The notes: a model not told the origin generated them from the letters alone. Positions 46,910 to 56,777 are shown, counted from the first letter of the stretch. The stretch is DNA of 64,000 bases from Leptospira kemamanensis (GCF_004769665.1 NZ_RQGG01000032.1:434001-498000); one strand, 5' to 3'. Program-made: numbers and translations.

Positions 46910-46982
46910 TTGAAGCAAACGATTTGATTCGTAATAAAATTTTGGATTCACTGACAAAATGATAAGGAATCCATCTCCACTC

Positions 46983-46999
46983 TCGGAATTGTATTCCGA
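46983..46999. repeat. perfect inverted repeat, TCGGAAT-TGT-ATTCCGA
   Basis: A 7 bp stem with a 3 nt loop in the 167 nt space between convergent genes. There is no T tract on either side, so it is not a standard terminator; it could be an operator or a processing site. The rest of the gap shows no other structure. Confidence 0.4.
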
Positions 47000-47076
47000 T
47001 TAGGAATGGGTACAAACGTTATAGTTCTCATTCTCAAATCTAAGATAATCTCCAAAGAAAATTGGAATCGAATCTA

Positions 47077-49029
47077 TTATTTGATTTCAACCAATAAGTA
47101 ACTTAAGTCATCCATTTGGTGTCTCCAACCATTCGAAAATCGAAACAAAGAATCCTGTAGGATACTCGATAGGTCTTGGATATTGTGGAATCGATATTCC
47201 CATAACAATGATTTGAGTCGATCTTCTCCAAAACTTTCTCCCTCTTCATTTAAGAGATCAAAAATCCCATCCGTATAGAGTAAAATTTTGTCTTTTGGTT
47301 GGAGGTTTACGGTTTCCTCCTCATAGGATTGGTGGGAAAAAAGACCTAATGGTTTTCCTTTGGCTGTGAGTGGTTTCACTTCTTTTTCGGAATTGCGAAT
47401 GAGAAGAAAACTCGGATGACCTGCGTTACTTAACGTTGCAGTATAAGATTCGGTATCTATAAAGAGATATCCCGCAGTGATGAATAAATTCTTTGTTTTT
47501 CCTACTAAATGGCGATTCATCAAATGAAACACTCTTGCAGGAAATTGTAAATAAGGCCCTGCACCAACAAAAGCCATCTTCGACATAGCAGCAACCATAG
47601 CAGAGGAAATCCCATGACCCGAGACATCTGCAATGAGTATGGCCCAATTCCCCATACTATCTTTAGTATGATCAAAATAGTCCCCTCCTACTGATTCTAA
47701 GTTTTGCGAAAACCCAATGATTCGAATTTTTTCATCCTCATTGTATTTAGAGGACAATAAAGATTTTTGTAAGGCATTTGCTAAAGCTAAATCCTTATCA
47801 ATTTGAATGAGTCTTTGTAATTCCTTATTTTTGTTTCGAAGCTCAGCATTCATACGATTGATGGAATGGAGTAACTCCCAATAATGTTTGAACACGTAGT
47901 ATCCAAAAAAACCTAACATCAGAAAAAATCCATAGTGGATGATTCTAAATTGGTGATTCAAAATTTCTAAATCCACAAACGTATCATGAAGACCCGAGAT
48001 CACAATGATGAGTATCCCAAAGATGATTTCTCTTACCTGTCGATTTCCTTTAATGAAAACATAAATCGAAGAAAATATTGCGATAGTGGCTTCTAAAACA
48101 ACAATCCAATTGTATCCTTCTTCGCTATTTAAAAAAGAGATTCCATCTTCATAGTGTCGAAAGATGGAAAGTAAAAATACAATCACATGAACAAATGCAA
48201 CCAGTTTGAATAAATTTCTGAAAAATGGAGGGAAAATGCAAACTAAGAATAACAACAAAGCAAATGGGAAAAAAGTAAAATTGATAAACGTAAGTGGTAT
48301 GATATAAAATGAATATTGCCGTAGTGAAAATCCAACAAAACCATTTAAGGCTTCCATCAATGAAGCAGACATCAAAAGAATGGAAAAATTCAAAAAAATC
48401 ATTTCCTTCTTTCGCAAAAAATAAAATCCCATGAATATAAAAGATAACACGAGTAAAACCGGTGCAAAAAATGTTTTGGAAAAGTTTTCCATAAACAAAT
48501 CAATCAGTGCTTGAGAATGGTTTTTAAAAATTACATCCTGATCCATTCCAATATAACCTAGGTACCGAGATTGGAATTGGATATAAATGGAACCTTGGGG
48601 GGTTGCATTTAAAGGGATCAAATGAGGAAAAATAAAATCAGATACATCTGATTGATAAACAATCTCTTTCCCTTGGAATACTTTAAATCTTTCTATCGCA
48701 ATTTCTGAATACAGGATTGGACTTTGCAATTGGCGAATGAATTGGTCACTAAACTTGATGTATAAATACTCTTTTGTTTTTGTTTTAAAACCTAATGACT
48801 TTGCCTCGAACGGCAACCATCCTTCATTGGGAATTGTTTCGGGGTCTGAAATTTCTTCTTCGGACCAAAAATAAAACCTGTCGATTAGGTATACCGACTG
48901 CTCGAATTGGTTTTCTACTTTGCTTTCCGAATGAAGGTCAAAACAATTTTGAAAGAAAAGAATCCAAAGGAAAAAAAGAACAAATTGAATCTGAATCAGA
49001 ATGGATTTATATGATTTGACTTCTTTCAA
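47077..49029 (-). CDS. 7TM-DISM receptor with SpoIIE/PP2C phosphatase output
   Basis: The N-terminal 190 residues form an exported beta domain (7TMR-DISM type), followed by seven membrane segments (about 200-390), a short coiled coil (LRNKNKELQRLIQIDKDLAL) and a SpoIIE-like PP2C domain with ADVSGHGISSAM, LSNAGHPSFLLI and YTDGIFDLLNEEGESFGEDRL, where the metal Asp and Gly residues are complete. It should dephosphorylate a Ser/Thr target, typically a STAS-type anti-sigma antagonist, in response to an external signal. The 7TM-DISM type is frequent in spirochaetes. It is monocistronic. Confidence 0.9.
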   Translation of the reverse strand: MKEVKSYKSILIQIQFVLFFLWILFFQNCFDLHSESKVENQFEQSVYLIDRFYFWSEEEISDPETIPNEGWLPFEAKSLGFKTKTKEYLYIKFSDQFIRQLQSPILYSEIAIERFKVFQGKEIVYQSDVSDFIFPHLIPLNATPQGSIYIQFQSRYLGYIGMDQDVIFKNHSQALIDLFMENFSKTFFAPVLLVLSFIFMGFYFLRKKEMIFLNFSILLMSASLMEALNGFVGFSLRQYSFYIIPLTFINFTFFPFALLLFLVCIFPPFFRNLFKLVAFVHVIVFLLSIFRHYEDGISFLNSEEGYNWIVVLEATIAIFSSIYVFIKGNRQVREIIFGILIIVISGLHDTFVDLEILNHQFRIIHYGFFLMLGFFGYYVFKHYWELLHSINRMNAELRNKNKELQRLIQIDKDLALANALQKSLLSSKYNEDEKIRIIGFSQNLESVGGDYFDHTKDSMGNWAILIADVSGHGISSAMVAAMSKMAFVGAGPYLQFPARVFHLMNRHLVGKTKNLFITAGYLFIDTESYTATLSNAGHPSFLLIRNSEKEVKPLTAKGKPLGLFSHQSYEEETVNLQPKDKILLYTDGIFDLLNEEGESFGEDRLKSLLWEYRFHNIQDLSSILQDSLFRFSNGWRHQMDDLSYLLVEIK

Positions 49030-49065
49030 TTTTCAATTCCTATAGGAAAAGCAGGATTACATTCA

Positions 49066-49362
49066 ATGAATCGCGTTCGATTCCAATCATTTTTTTACCT
49101 ACTTCCCTTACTATTATTGTCTCTTTCTACTCTTTGGTCACAAGAGACCAAAAGTCCCCAACAGCTCTTCATGGAAGACAAAATGGAGTGTTATTCGATC
49201 GCTACTGAGATCGATGGCCAGGAATACCAAAAGTCGCTCAAATGTATTTCACAAGATTCCATTTGTTATATCATCCAAGGATTTGCAATGAGTTGCATTC
49301 CTAGATCTGGTCGTTATCCGTCAGACCTTCCTAACCTAACACCGAAACCAACTCAGCCATAA
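49066..49362 (+). CDS. small exported protein, unknown
   Basis: Signal peptide of about 24 residues (FFYLLPLLLLSLSTLWSQ) and a 70-residue mature region with four Cys (MECYSI, LKCISQDSICYII, SCIPRSG) and a Pro/Thr-rich tail. Probably a disulfide-bonded periplasmic or secreted protein. No family recognised. It ends 18 nt before the nitronate monooxygenase gene, with AGGAG between. Confidence 0.68.
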   Translation: MNRVRFQSFFYLLPLLLLSLSTLWSQETKSPQQLFMEDKMECYSIATEIDGQEYQKSLKCISQDSICYIIQGFAMSCIPRSGRYPSDLPNLTPKPTQP

Positions 49363-49380
49363 TCGTATAACAGGAGATTT

Positions 49381-50322
49381 ATGAAAATCAAAACAAAAAT
49401 CAGTGAAATGTTAAAAATTGATCTACCAATCATAGCAGCACCGATGTTTCTCGTCTCATACCCAGAATTGGTTGTGGCCGTATCGGAAGCAGGTGGGATT
49501 GGTTGTTTCCCATCACTCAATTACCGAACTCCAGAACAATTACGGGAAGGAATTTTAGAAATCCGTTCCAAAACCAAAAAACCGATCGGAGTGAATTTGA
49601 TTTTACATAAGGAACATAATCCGAATTGGGCAAAACAATTTGAAGTGGTAATGGACTTAAAAGTGGAATTAATCATCACAAGTCTTGGTACACCGAGAAC
49701 GATCGCCAAAGAAATCAAAGCAAATGGTTCAGCTCTTTTTTGTGATGTGACCACTCTCAAACACGCGAACATTGTCGCAAAGTCTGGGGCCGATGCACTC
49801 ATCGCTGTGTCCCAAGGAGCAGGTGGTCACGCGGGTGCGATCACTCCTTTTGCCCTGATCCCATACCTCAAAAAGGAAACAGGACTTCCTGTGATCGCCG
49901 CCGGTGCCATTTCCAATGGTTCTCAAATGGCGGCCGCATTATCACTAGGCGCAGATGCGGTTTATATCGGTACTCGTTTTATTGCAACTCCAGAATCGAG
50001 AGCTCAGAATGAATACAAACAGATGTTAATCGATTCAAGCCCAGACGAAATTGTGTATACAGAAAAAATCTCAGGGATCCCAGCCAATTGGTTGGCAAAA
50101 TCTGTAGAGAAGTCTCCTGAGATTTTGGAAGACGGTCCTAAAAAAATTGCCGCGGGCCATGCAGGTGGAGAAAAAGCAATCGAACAGGAATACAAACGAT
50201 GGCGAGACATTTGGTCTGCAGGGCAAGGTGTTGCTCAAATTGACGTCGTCAAACCTGCTGGAGAAATTGTAAAAGAAATCGCAGCTGAATATTTATCAAC
50301 GATCAATTCCCTTCCCCGCTAA
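49381..50322 (+). CDS. nitronate monooxygenase family flavoprotein
   Basis: TIM-barrel FMN enzyme of 313 residues. It shows PIIAAPMFLVSYPELVVAVS at the N-terminus, the GVNLILHK strand, SQGAGGHAG in the middle with the conserved His, and IAAGAISNGSQMAAALSLGADAVYIGTRFIA, the FMN-phosphate site. This family oxidises alkyl nitronates, and some members are enoyl-ACP reductases (FabK type), so the substrate needs confirmation. Terminated by a strong hairpin at 50340. Confidence 0.88.
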   Translation: MKIKTKISEMLKIDLPIIAAPMFLVSYPELVVAVSEAGGIGCFPSLNYRTPEQLREGILEIRSKTKKPIGVNLILHKEHNPNWAKQFEVVMDLKVELIITSLGTPRTIAKEIKANGSALFCDVTTLKHANIVAKSGADALIAVSQGAGGHAGAITPFALIPYLKKETGLPVIAAGAISNGSQMAAALSLGADAVYIGTRFIATPESRAQNEYKQMLIDSSPDEIVYTEKISGIPANWLAKSVEKSPEILEDGPKKIAAGHAGGEKAIEQEYKRWRDIWSAGQGVAQIDVVKPAGEIVKEIAAEYLSTINSLPR

Positions 50323-50339
50323 TTTCGCTAAACAAATGT

Positions 50340-50385
50340 CATGCGAATCTATCTAATGTTGATGGATTCGCATGGTTTTCTTTTG
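50340..50385 (+). terminator. rho-independent terminator of the nitronate monooxygenase gene
   Basis: CATGCGAATC at 50340-50349 pairs perfectly with GATTCGCATG at 50365-50374; the stem continues inward through a T-G pair and ATC/GAT to about 14 bp around a TAATGTT loop. The T-rich tail GTTTTCTTTTG follows directly. It lies between convergent genes, but the tail favours the plus strand. Confidence 0.8.
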
Positions 50386-50388
50386 TCT

Positions 50389-51702
50389 CTATAAAGACGA
50401 TTTTTTCCATTTTTGAATGGTTTCGATCATCCCTTTTGTATCTAAATAGTCATTGGATTTGTACAAAATTTTCCCTTCGGGACTCAGGATCAAAAAGAAA
50501 GGGAGTCCTATTTTTAACTCTGGATATCTTGGATCAGCCGAAAAAGTTTCAAAGATTGGATCTGTATCAACAACTTTCCACAAGACAACTCCTTTCTGAA
50601 ATGTATCATTCCATTCCTTGTTTGAAAGAGTGAGTTTCTGAAATTCTTTACAATTTGTACACCAGTCCGCATAAAAATCGATGAAAATCGGTGTTTTTCG
50701 TTCTTTAGCTAAAGCATAAACATCTGATTCATTTCGATACCAAACCAAATTTCCATGTTCTTCGGTAATCAATGTTTTACCAGAGTTTCCTAGACCATTC
50801 TCGCCACCTAACTCTTGTTTTAGGAATGAAACAGTGAGGAATGAAAAGAGAACTAGGATTGTGGTGATGGAAACAATTTGATAGAGAGATTGTTTCATTT
50901 TGTCTGTTTTTGTTCCTTCTTTCTTTTGAAGGTACAAAAACATTAGAGTGATTGACCAGAGGAGAAATGTTTTCGCACTGAGACCTTCCGGAAAACCCCA
51001 AAGATCAAATGCCTTTTCTAAATAGGTATACGAAAAATAAAAGATAAGGATGGCTAGAACCCATTGGATATACTTCATCCATTTTCCCGATTTCGGTAAG
51101 GACAAACCAAACACACCGATCATCAAAAAAGGGATCCCAAGTCCCATACCAAATAAAAACATTTTAAAGGATGTAAATAGAATGGGTAATACTTTAAAAC
51201 CTTCTGTTTGGTACGTGATAAGTTGCACTAAGATGGAAACCACAACAGGACCTACACAAGGTGACGACAACAAACCTGCACCCATTCCTAAAAAGAAAGT
51301 ATTCGCATAATTTACGTTTACCGAATTTTTTAAATCCCCGGAAAAAAATGGGAAATACAAAAACTCGGCAACACTAAGTCCCAAAACAAATAATAAAACT
51401 GCTAAAACAAATTGTGTTTCTGGAAATCGTAAAAAAGAATTAAACACCCCTCCACTCAAACCAGCAATCAAACCAAAGATGGCATACATGAGTGCCAGTC
51501 CAAAATAATACACGAGTGGATGTGACCATTTATGTTTGGCGACACGTGTTTTTAAAATGCCAGCTGTGATCGGATACAAGGGATAAACACATGGTAATAA
51601 ACCTGCAAATAATCCTCCTAACGCTAAAAAGAACACAGTGGTAAACGAAAAATTGCCTGAGGACAATTGGGATTCAATGAAGGTTTGGATTTCAGAAAAC
51701 AT
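50389..51702 (-). CDS. DsbD-like thiol:disulfide interchange protein without alpha domain
   Basis: Membrane core of the CcdA/DsbD type with two helix Cys (LLPCVYPLYPITAG and SSPCVGPVVV), about eight membrane segments, then a C-terminal thioredoxin-like domain with CxxC in ADWCTNCKEF around residue 347. The N-terminal alpha domain of E. coli DsbD is missing. Such proteins carry electrons from cytoplasmic thioredoxin to periplasmic proteins, including those needed for cytochrome c maturation. Last gene of the FecR, barrel and DsbD run. Confidence 0.88.
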   Translation of the reverse strand: MFSEIQTFIESQLSSGNFSFTTVFFLALGGLFAGLLPCVYPLYPITAGILKTRVAKHKWSHPLVYYFGLALMYAIFGLIAGLSGGVFNSFLRFPETQFVLAVLLFVLGLSVAEFLYFPFFSGDLKNSVNVNYANTFFLGMGAGLLSSPCVGPVVVSILVQLITYQTEGFKVLPILFTSFKMFLFGMGLGIPFLMIGVFGLSLPKSGKWMKYIQWVLAILIFYFSYTYLEKAFDLWGFPEGLSAKTFLLWSITLMFLYLQKKEGTKTDKMKQSLYQIVSITTILVLFSFLTVSFLKQELGGENGLGNSGKTLITEEHGNLVWYRNESDVYALAKERKTPIFIDFYADWCTNCKEFQKLTLSNKEWNDTFQKGVVLWKVVDTDPIFETFSADPRYPELKIGLPFFLILSPEGKILYKSNDYLDTKGMIETIQKWKKSSL

Positions 51703-51712
51703 ATACTTTATC

Positions 51713-53110
51713 TTAGAACGTAGCTGTGGCTTTCAAAACAATACTCCGATCCAATCTTCCATATTCGGAGATGGGATAGGAAACAGGTTTTGAAAACTGT
51801 TCTATATATTCGACACGATTTGATGCCTCCCCGGTACTGTCTACATACCATTTATTGGGTTCTCCTTTTGTGTCATAAGAACGCACTTCTGTATAACCCA
51901 GAGCAAACCTGGTGGAAGCCGTAAACAACCATTCTGCAAAAATTTGTTTGGAAACATAGTAAGACTGATCGGAATACCTAGGTTCTGCGGTTCCAGGTTG
52001 GAATCGGACCCATGGTTCTCGTTCCACCGATTCTGTGGCTCGTAGACCAGGACTCGGACCACCTGTGGCAACTTCCCCTCGGGTCACAAGACGAAGAACA
52101 CCATTCCCAAGCCCCAACCAAAGATAGGCACCACGGCCCGTTGTCTCTGGAATCATGGTTCCTGGTTGGTAAGGTGCCATTCGATCAACGATGGTTCCCC
52201 CCAATTGTTTTTTGAACATTCCCCCGAGGCCTAAGTTGACCCATTCTTTCCAAAGGAGATTCGTTTCTAAGGCAACCACTTGTTCTTGGTTGAGTGAGAC
52301 AGGGCCTTGTTTTCTTGTATTGGGATTTCCGTCATCCAAAAGGCATTTTGTTTTTCCTTCTCTACATTCATCACTCGCATAACCAAACGCATTCGATGCT
52401 CGACCAAGTAGGTGAAATCCAGTTTTGAAGTTTTCTGTCCAAGTTGGTTCCCAAGAAATTTTACCAATCACATCGTAACCAGTGTTCGTTGTGTTTGGCA
52501 CATTCCGATACCCATCTCCATTCACAACTGCTGTTTGCAAAGAAAAGGATTTCCAACGTAATATATAATTGATTCCTAAATCCACTGGGACTCTTGCAAA
52601 TCCTAGCGATTCCAATGGTGATTTATCAAAGTAACGCCAGTCATAATACCCAGACCATACCGAAAACATATGAGGTAATTCAAACATCCCAAATTGGAGT
52701 TGGTGTTTGGTTGGCCCAAGTTCAAAAGTTTTGGAGAGATTGGCTCGTCGTACAAGAAAAACATAGGGATTGGATTTATTGCCAGTGCCCGCTGCTGTAT
52801 CGTTGGTTAATGCATCATTTCGTAAGATTTCTCCCCAAAATTCTGCTTTGATGCCTAAATCCTCCCATTCTTTGGAAATGGAAAACATCGTCCAAGGCAA
52901 AGAAAATCCAGATTTTTCAGAAGGAGAAAGATCCGTGGTTCCAGAGGCTTTATCTCGAATTCGTAAGGAAGCTGTGGGAGTGATGATGGCACCTAGTTTT
53001 AAACCATAGTAGCCATCTGGTTCTTCTTTTTTAGTAGTCACAACTTCTTCGCCTAAGATAGGATATGCGAAGAAGAAAAATACAACTATGAACCTAAAAT
53101 TGATTCTCAC
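51713..53110 (-). CDS. outer-membrane beta-barrel/porin-like protein
   Basis: Signal peptide of about 20 residues (VVFFFFAYPILGEEV) and 445 further residues with alternating hydrophobic strands, Gly/Tyr/Trp-rich turns and a terminal Phe (KATATF), a signature of outer-membrane barrels. The segment FELPHMFSVWSGYYDWRYFDK is typical of porin-like barrels. No known family identified. Its start overlaps the FecR gene by 4 nt and a DsbD-like gene follows after 10 nt. Confidence 0.78.
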   Translation of the reverse strand: MRINFRFIVVFFFFAYPILGEEVVTTKKEEPDGYYGLKLGAIITPTASLRIRDKASGTTDLSPSEKSGFSLPWTMFSISKEWEDLGIKAEFWGEILRNDALTNDTAAGTGNKSNPYVFLVRRANLSKTFELGPTKHQLQFGMFELPHMFSVWSGYYDWRYFDKSPLESLGFARVPVDLGINYILRWKSFSLQTAVVNGDGYRNVPNTTNTGYDVIGKISWEPTWTENFKTGFHLLGRASNAFGYASDECREGKTKCLLDDGNPNTRKQGPVSLNQEQVVALETNLLWKEWVNLGLGGMFKKQLGGTIVDRMAPYQPGTMIPETTGRGAYLWLGLGNGVLRLVTRGEVATGGPSPGLRATESVEREPWVRFQPGTAEPRYSDQSYYVSKQIFAEWLFTASTRFALGYTEVRSYDTKGEPNKWYVDSTGEASNRVEYIEQFSKPVSYPISEYGRLDRSIVLKATATF

Positions 53111-53802
53111 TTATTACCGTAGGTTTCATCCGGAGTAAAACTTTTATCTTCCCATCCAATTGGTTTGTGGCATGGAAGGCAACGATTGAGCATTGGAAAT
53201 TCTTTACGTTTTTCTTTCAAAAGAATCGTTGCTCCGTCTTTTGTGATTATATCTTTGTATTCGTTTTTCTCGAGTTCTGTCGCACCTTCTTTTTTGGCAC
53301 CACCAGTTCCTTTTGCAAACTCGGTTCCATTGATATTCACAAGACCTTCACAAACACAAGTGTAACCCTTTTTCTCTTTTTCTTCGAAAAACACACCGAA
53401 GGCGGTGCCACGAACTCCTGCCGTAGTAGTAGGTGTTGAAACTTCAAAACTTCCTTTTTTGAAACCGTTCACACGAAACCAAGCGGCTCCGTTTTGGACA
53501 TAGGCTTTGGCAACTTTTTTGTCGGAGCTCCATTCTTGTAAGGTAAAGTCAGTATTTGGTTGGATTCGAATTTCTGTTTCTTGGTACAAAAAGTCCACTT
53601 TGGAACCATTTCCCGTTTTGATACGATCTCCGGGTTTTAGTACATCATTTACTTTGAGTGTTTTCCAAAGTTTGGATGTATCGGATGCCGATAAAAAACT
53701 CACCTTTCCTCGAGTGAAGGTTGCCACAGCAAATTCTTCCGCCGAAAGAGAAACGGTCGTTAGGGAGAGAAAAAGAATTGTTAGAGAGATTTTGAGGCTC
53801 AT
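53107..53802 (-). CDS. periplasmic FecR-domain protein with CxxCH motif
   Basis: The start at 53802 gives a clean signal peptide ending near SLSAEEF, with an AGAGTG site upstream; the longer frame to 53838 adds hydrophobic residues and is less likely. The body is a FecR domain (VNDVLKPGDRIKTGNGSKVDF, FEVSTPTTTAGVRGTAFGV). Near the C-terminus there is a CLPCHK sequence, a CxxCH heme-c attachment site, which FecR proteins do not usually carry. Another Cys pair (TCVCEG) is also present. It may be a heme-binding regulator or redox sensor (inference). Confidence 0.8.
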   Translation of the reverse strand: MSLKISLTILFLSLTTVSLSAEEFAVATFTRGKVSFLSASDTSKLWKTLKVNDVLKPGDRIKTGNGSKVDFLYQETEIRIQPNTDFTLQEWSSDKKVAKAYVQNGAAWFRVNGFKKGSFEVSTPTTTAGVRGTAFGVFFEEKEKKGYTCVCEGLVNINGTEFAKGTGGAKKEGATELEKNEYKDIITKDGATILLKEKRKEFPMLNRCLPCHKPIGWEDKSFTPDETYGNK

Positions 53803-53872
53803 AATCACTCTAACAATCATAAGGAAATAAATTATCAATCAAATTCTAGAAAAAGAAATGGATGGTTTCAGA

Positions 53873-54796
53873 TTACCAAGGGATCGGAAACCCCAATTGA
53901 GACAATTTGTATTCCAATTCCTCGCGTTCTCGGCTTTTCTTAGCAGTAGAACCTTGTTCGTCTAACATTCCTAGTTCGATTGCCTTCTTTTTGGCTCCGT
54001 CTTTCCCGGATAGGTTCAATGCCGCAATGATTTCTGTGTCGTATTTGGTCAAGTGGAGGGCACTCAAACGGTAATCCACAAAGGCTTCCCAAGTATGAGG
54101 AACCCATTTTTGCACAATTTGTTCTCCAATCGTTTTGGCAAACAAACGGATTTCCAATTGTGCATGGTCATCCATACGAAGAGCTAAGAAATGTAATAAA
54201 TTATGAAGGTCGATTTTCCAATACGCTTCTGTGTATGTGGCAAGAGGAAGGTCTTTTCGCGCTTGTTCCCGTGCAACTCCCATCTCCAATCTTTCATTGT
54301 AAATATCGTTTGCAAATTTTTGAAATTCCGTTTCACGCTTTGTTAGGTGATCGCCTTTGGATGATTCTAAAAAGCCATCACTTCCTTGTTTGTTCCCAAT
54401 CGATTGCACTCTCCATTCTCCAGGCAAAGTGGTTTGTGCAGAGTCAATGGCTACGGAATAACGCGTAGAGTATTCATTGACATTTGCCATACGATGACGG
54501 ATCCATTGGCGCCAAGTGTCCATAGGAACACGAACATGTAGCTTTAGTTCGCACATTTCAAACGGAGTGCTATGTCTGTGGCGCATTAAGTAACGAATGA
54601 GACCCCTGTCTTCATTTACCTTTTTTGTTCCTTTTCCGTACGAAACGCGTGCCGCCTGAACGATCGATTCATCTGAGCCCATGTAATCAACGAGTCTGAC
54701 AAACCCATCATCCAAAATTGGGAAAGGTTTTCCTAAAATGGAGTCTAATTCGGGAACGGATACTCTTGGAATGGATTCGAAATCAGATTGTTGCAT
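53873..54796 (-). CDS. thyX: flavin-dependent thymidylate synthase
   Basis: Converts dUMP to dTMP using methylene-THF, FAD and NADPH. The ThyX motif is RHRMANVNEYS (RHRX7S), with further conserved pieces RHRHSTPFEMCELKLHVRVPMDTWRQW. 307 residues, somewhat longer than average. It lies about 50 kb from dcd, which feeds the same pathway from dCTP. It starts 91 nt from a divergent GAF/hydrolase gene; the FecR start lies 71 nt after its end on the same strand. Confidence 0.96.
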   Translation of the reverse strand: MQQSDFESIPRVSVPELDSILGKPFPILDDGFVRLVDYMGSDESIVQAARVSYGKGTKKVNEDRGLIRYLMRHRHSTPFEMCELKLHVRVPMDTWRQWIRHRMANVNEYSTRYSVAIDSAQTTLPGEWRVQSIGNKQGSDGFLESSKGDHLTKRETEFQKFANDIYNERLEMGVAREQARKDLPLATYTEAYWKIDLHNLLHFLALRMDDHAQLEIRLFAKTIGEQIVQKWVPHTWEAFVDYRLSALHLTKYDTEIIAALNLSGKDGAKKKAIELGMLDEQGSTAKKSREREELEYKLSQLGFPIPW

Positions 54797-54887
54797 ATTA
54801 GCTTTATTTTTTAGTTCACAGGCATATGAAAAGTCGAAAATAGAGTTATAGCGTACCGCACAGGCACATAAATAGAAAGGATGCTAA

Positions 54888-56765
54888 ATGGCACTTGAAG
54901 AAAATACGTTGGAAGATCGTTTGATCAAAATTTCCAACAGAGAAAGTAACAAAAATCTCATGGTTAGTCCGGACAAAATTTACATTTTCCCGGTGCCCAA
55001 AACCACTTTCCAATTTTTGGAAAATATATGGCAATCCTTCACCAATAAAATGGTATCTCTCGTCGATTTCAACGATGATCCCATTTTCAATTTTTCCATT
55101 TTTGAAGTCATTGACCAAGACGAAATGAAAATTGTGGCCACTGCGACCCATTTCAAACTGAAAGAAATCGCGGAACGCCGAAAAATCCCAGGGATCGAAG
55201 AATACATCAAAAAATCGAGACCCATCCATTTGGCCGACCCACGCAACGAATCAGCACGTTTTATCCGCAAAGCCATCATCGATTTTAATAAAGGGCTTCG
55301 TCCTGAAGTCACCTTTGTGAACCTCAAAGAAGAAGAAATTCATCCTGAAAAAAAGGTACTTCTTTCTGAAACGATGAATCATGCGATTGGCATTCCACTT
55401 TTTGTGAATGAAAATCCCATCGGTATTTTATGGGGCATCACCAAAGACCCTATCCCCGATGACCAAATCAGGCAACTCACCTTACAACTTTATTCCCTCT
55501 TTGATGTGATTGAGTTTGTTGTCGCAAAAGAGATGGAATCGGGGAACGACCATTACATTGCCCAAAAGAATATCGAAAAGGCAGATACAGTTTCCAATTC
55601 TCGAAACCTTTTTTATACAACCACCAAAGACCAAAAAGAACCTGTAACCTCCATTATATTCAAATCTCACCAATATAACATTGAATATAGAATGGATGCT
55701 TCCTTCATTATTCCAACTACTGATGGTTATGCGGTTTCACTCAAAAGTTTTATCCCTGAAAAACTAAACAATACTGGAAAAAACTTACTGCTCATCCCTG
55801 GATTTTTTTGTAGACGATCCGTGATGGACAAACTCGCAAAAGAATTAGCTTTAAAGTATGGATACCGTGTTTTCCTCATGGATATGCGAGGAAGGTCCAG
55901 ACAAACCATGCCAAAACATGGGAAAAAAGAAGGATGGACTGTTGATAATTACATCCAAGACGATTTCCCGGAAGTATTACGTTGGATTCGTTGGCATTAC
56001 CCAAGTGAAAGGACAGTCGTTGTAGGACACAGTATGGGTGGAATGATCCCACGATTTTATGTGTCTTCCTATGATACGATTAAAGAACAAAAAGAAGAGT
56101 TCAATTTACCACAACCTGAAGAATACATTGCTGGCATTGTTTCGATCACATCTCCGAACTATATCAGCTTAAAGTCCAATTTTATTGGTTTGGATACATT
56201 GAAACGTGGGTTTAATCTGCTCCCTCATAAAATGATATCCGATATGATTTTGAGTATGGCAAGTTTTTCTATGCAAGCCACCATCCAAACCATCGACCTT
56301 AAAAAATTCTTCAAACTGATTTTAAACCTCCATTCCAGTCTGAGAAGTTTTAGTTATAATATTGGAACCAAATCGCTAACCATCAAAGACTTTGTGGGAT
56401 ATAAAGAAATCACTCCTCCTGAATGGTATTTTCTCATGGAAGACGTGTTTTGCGAAGAATCGGTTTCTGTGATCATGCAATTTTTCCAAAGCCAAATTTC
56501 CAATGAAAGAAGTTTTTGGTCAAATGATGGTCGTATCAATTACACGGAAAATTTTCTAAACAATTTCACGATGCCGATTTATAGTGTAGTTGGAACTGTT
56601 GATAAAATTGTTCCCGAGGAAAGTTTAACCGAACTAAAAGATCTTAAATCGGAAAACAAAGTGACCACCTATTATGAACAGGGACACCTTGGAATCATTT
56701 TCCATGGGGAAACAGTTCGTAAAATCTGTAAGGGAATGGATGAGTGGATCCAAGGATTAAAATAA
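54888..56765 (+). CDS. GAF-like domain fused to alpha/beta hydrolase
   Basis: 625 residues. Residues 1-230 resemble a GAF-type sensor (KIVATATHFKLKEIAERRK, IGIPLFVNENPIGILWGITKD). From about 285 an alpha/beta hydrolase begins: LLLIPGFFCRRS, the DMRGRS loop, GHSMGG with nucleophile Ser382, Asp572 in GTVDKIVPEE and His600 in EQGHLG. This resembles a lipase or esterase whose activity could be tuned by a small molecule. No signal peptide. The combination is unusual. It is convergent with the SRPBCC gene, 12 nt apart. Confidence 0.78.
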   Translation: MALEENTLEDRLIKISNRESNKNLMVSPDKIYIFPVPKTTFQFLENIWQSFTNKMVSLVDFNDDPIFNFSIFEVIDQDEMKIVATATHFKLKEIAERRKIPGIEEYIKKSRPIHLADPRNESARFIRKAIIDFNKGLRPEVTFVNLKEEEIHPEKKVLLSETMNHAIGIPLFVNENPIGILWGITKDPIPDDQIRQLTLQLYSLFDVIEFVVAKEMESGNDHYIAQKNIEKADTVSNSRNLFYTTTKDQKEPVTSIIFKSHQYNIEYRMDASFIIPTTDGYAVSLKSFIPEKLNNTGKNLLLIPGFFCRRSVMDKLAKELALKYGYRVFLMDMRGRSRQTMPKHGKKEGWTVDNYIQDDFPEVLRWIRWHYPSERTVVVGHSMGGMIPRFYVSSYDTIKEQKEEFNLPQPEEYIAGIVSITSPNYISLKSNFIGLDTLKRGFNLLPHKMISDMILSMASFSMQATIQTIDLKKFFKLILNLHSSLRSFSYNIGTKSLTIKDFVGYKEITPPEWYFLMEDVFCEESVSVIMQFFQSQISNERSFWSNDGRINYTENFLNNFTMPIYSVVGTVDKIVPEESLTELKDLKSENKVTTYYEQGHLGIIFHGETVRKICKGMDEWIQGLK

Positions 56766-56777
56766 ATTCACATTCCC

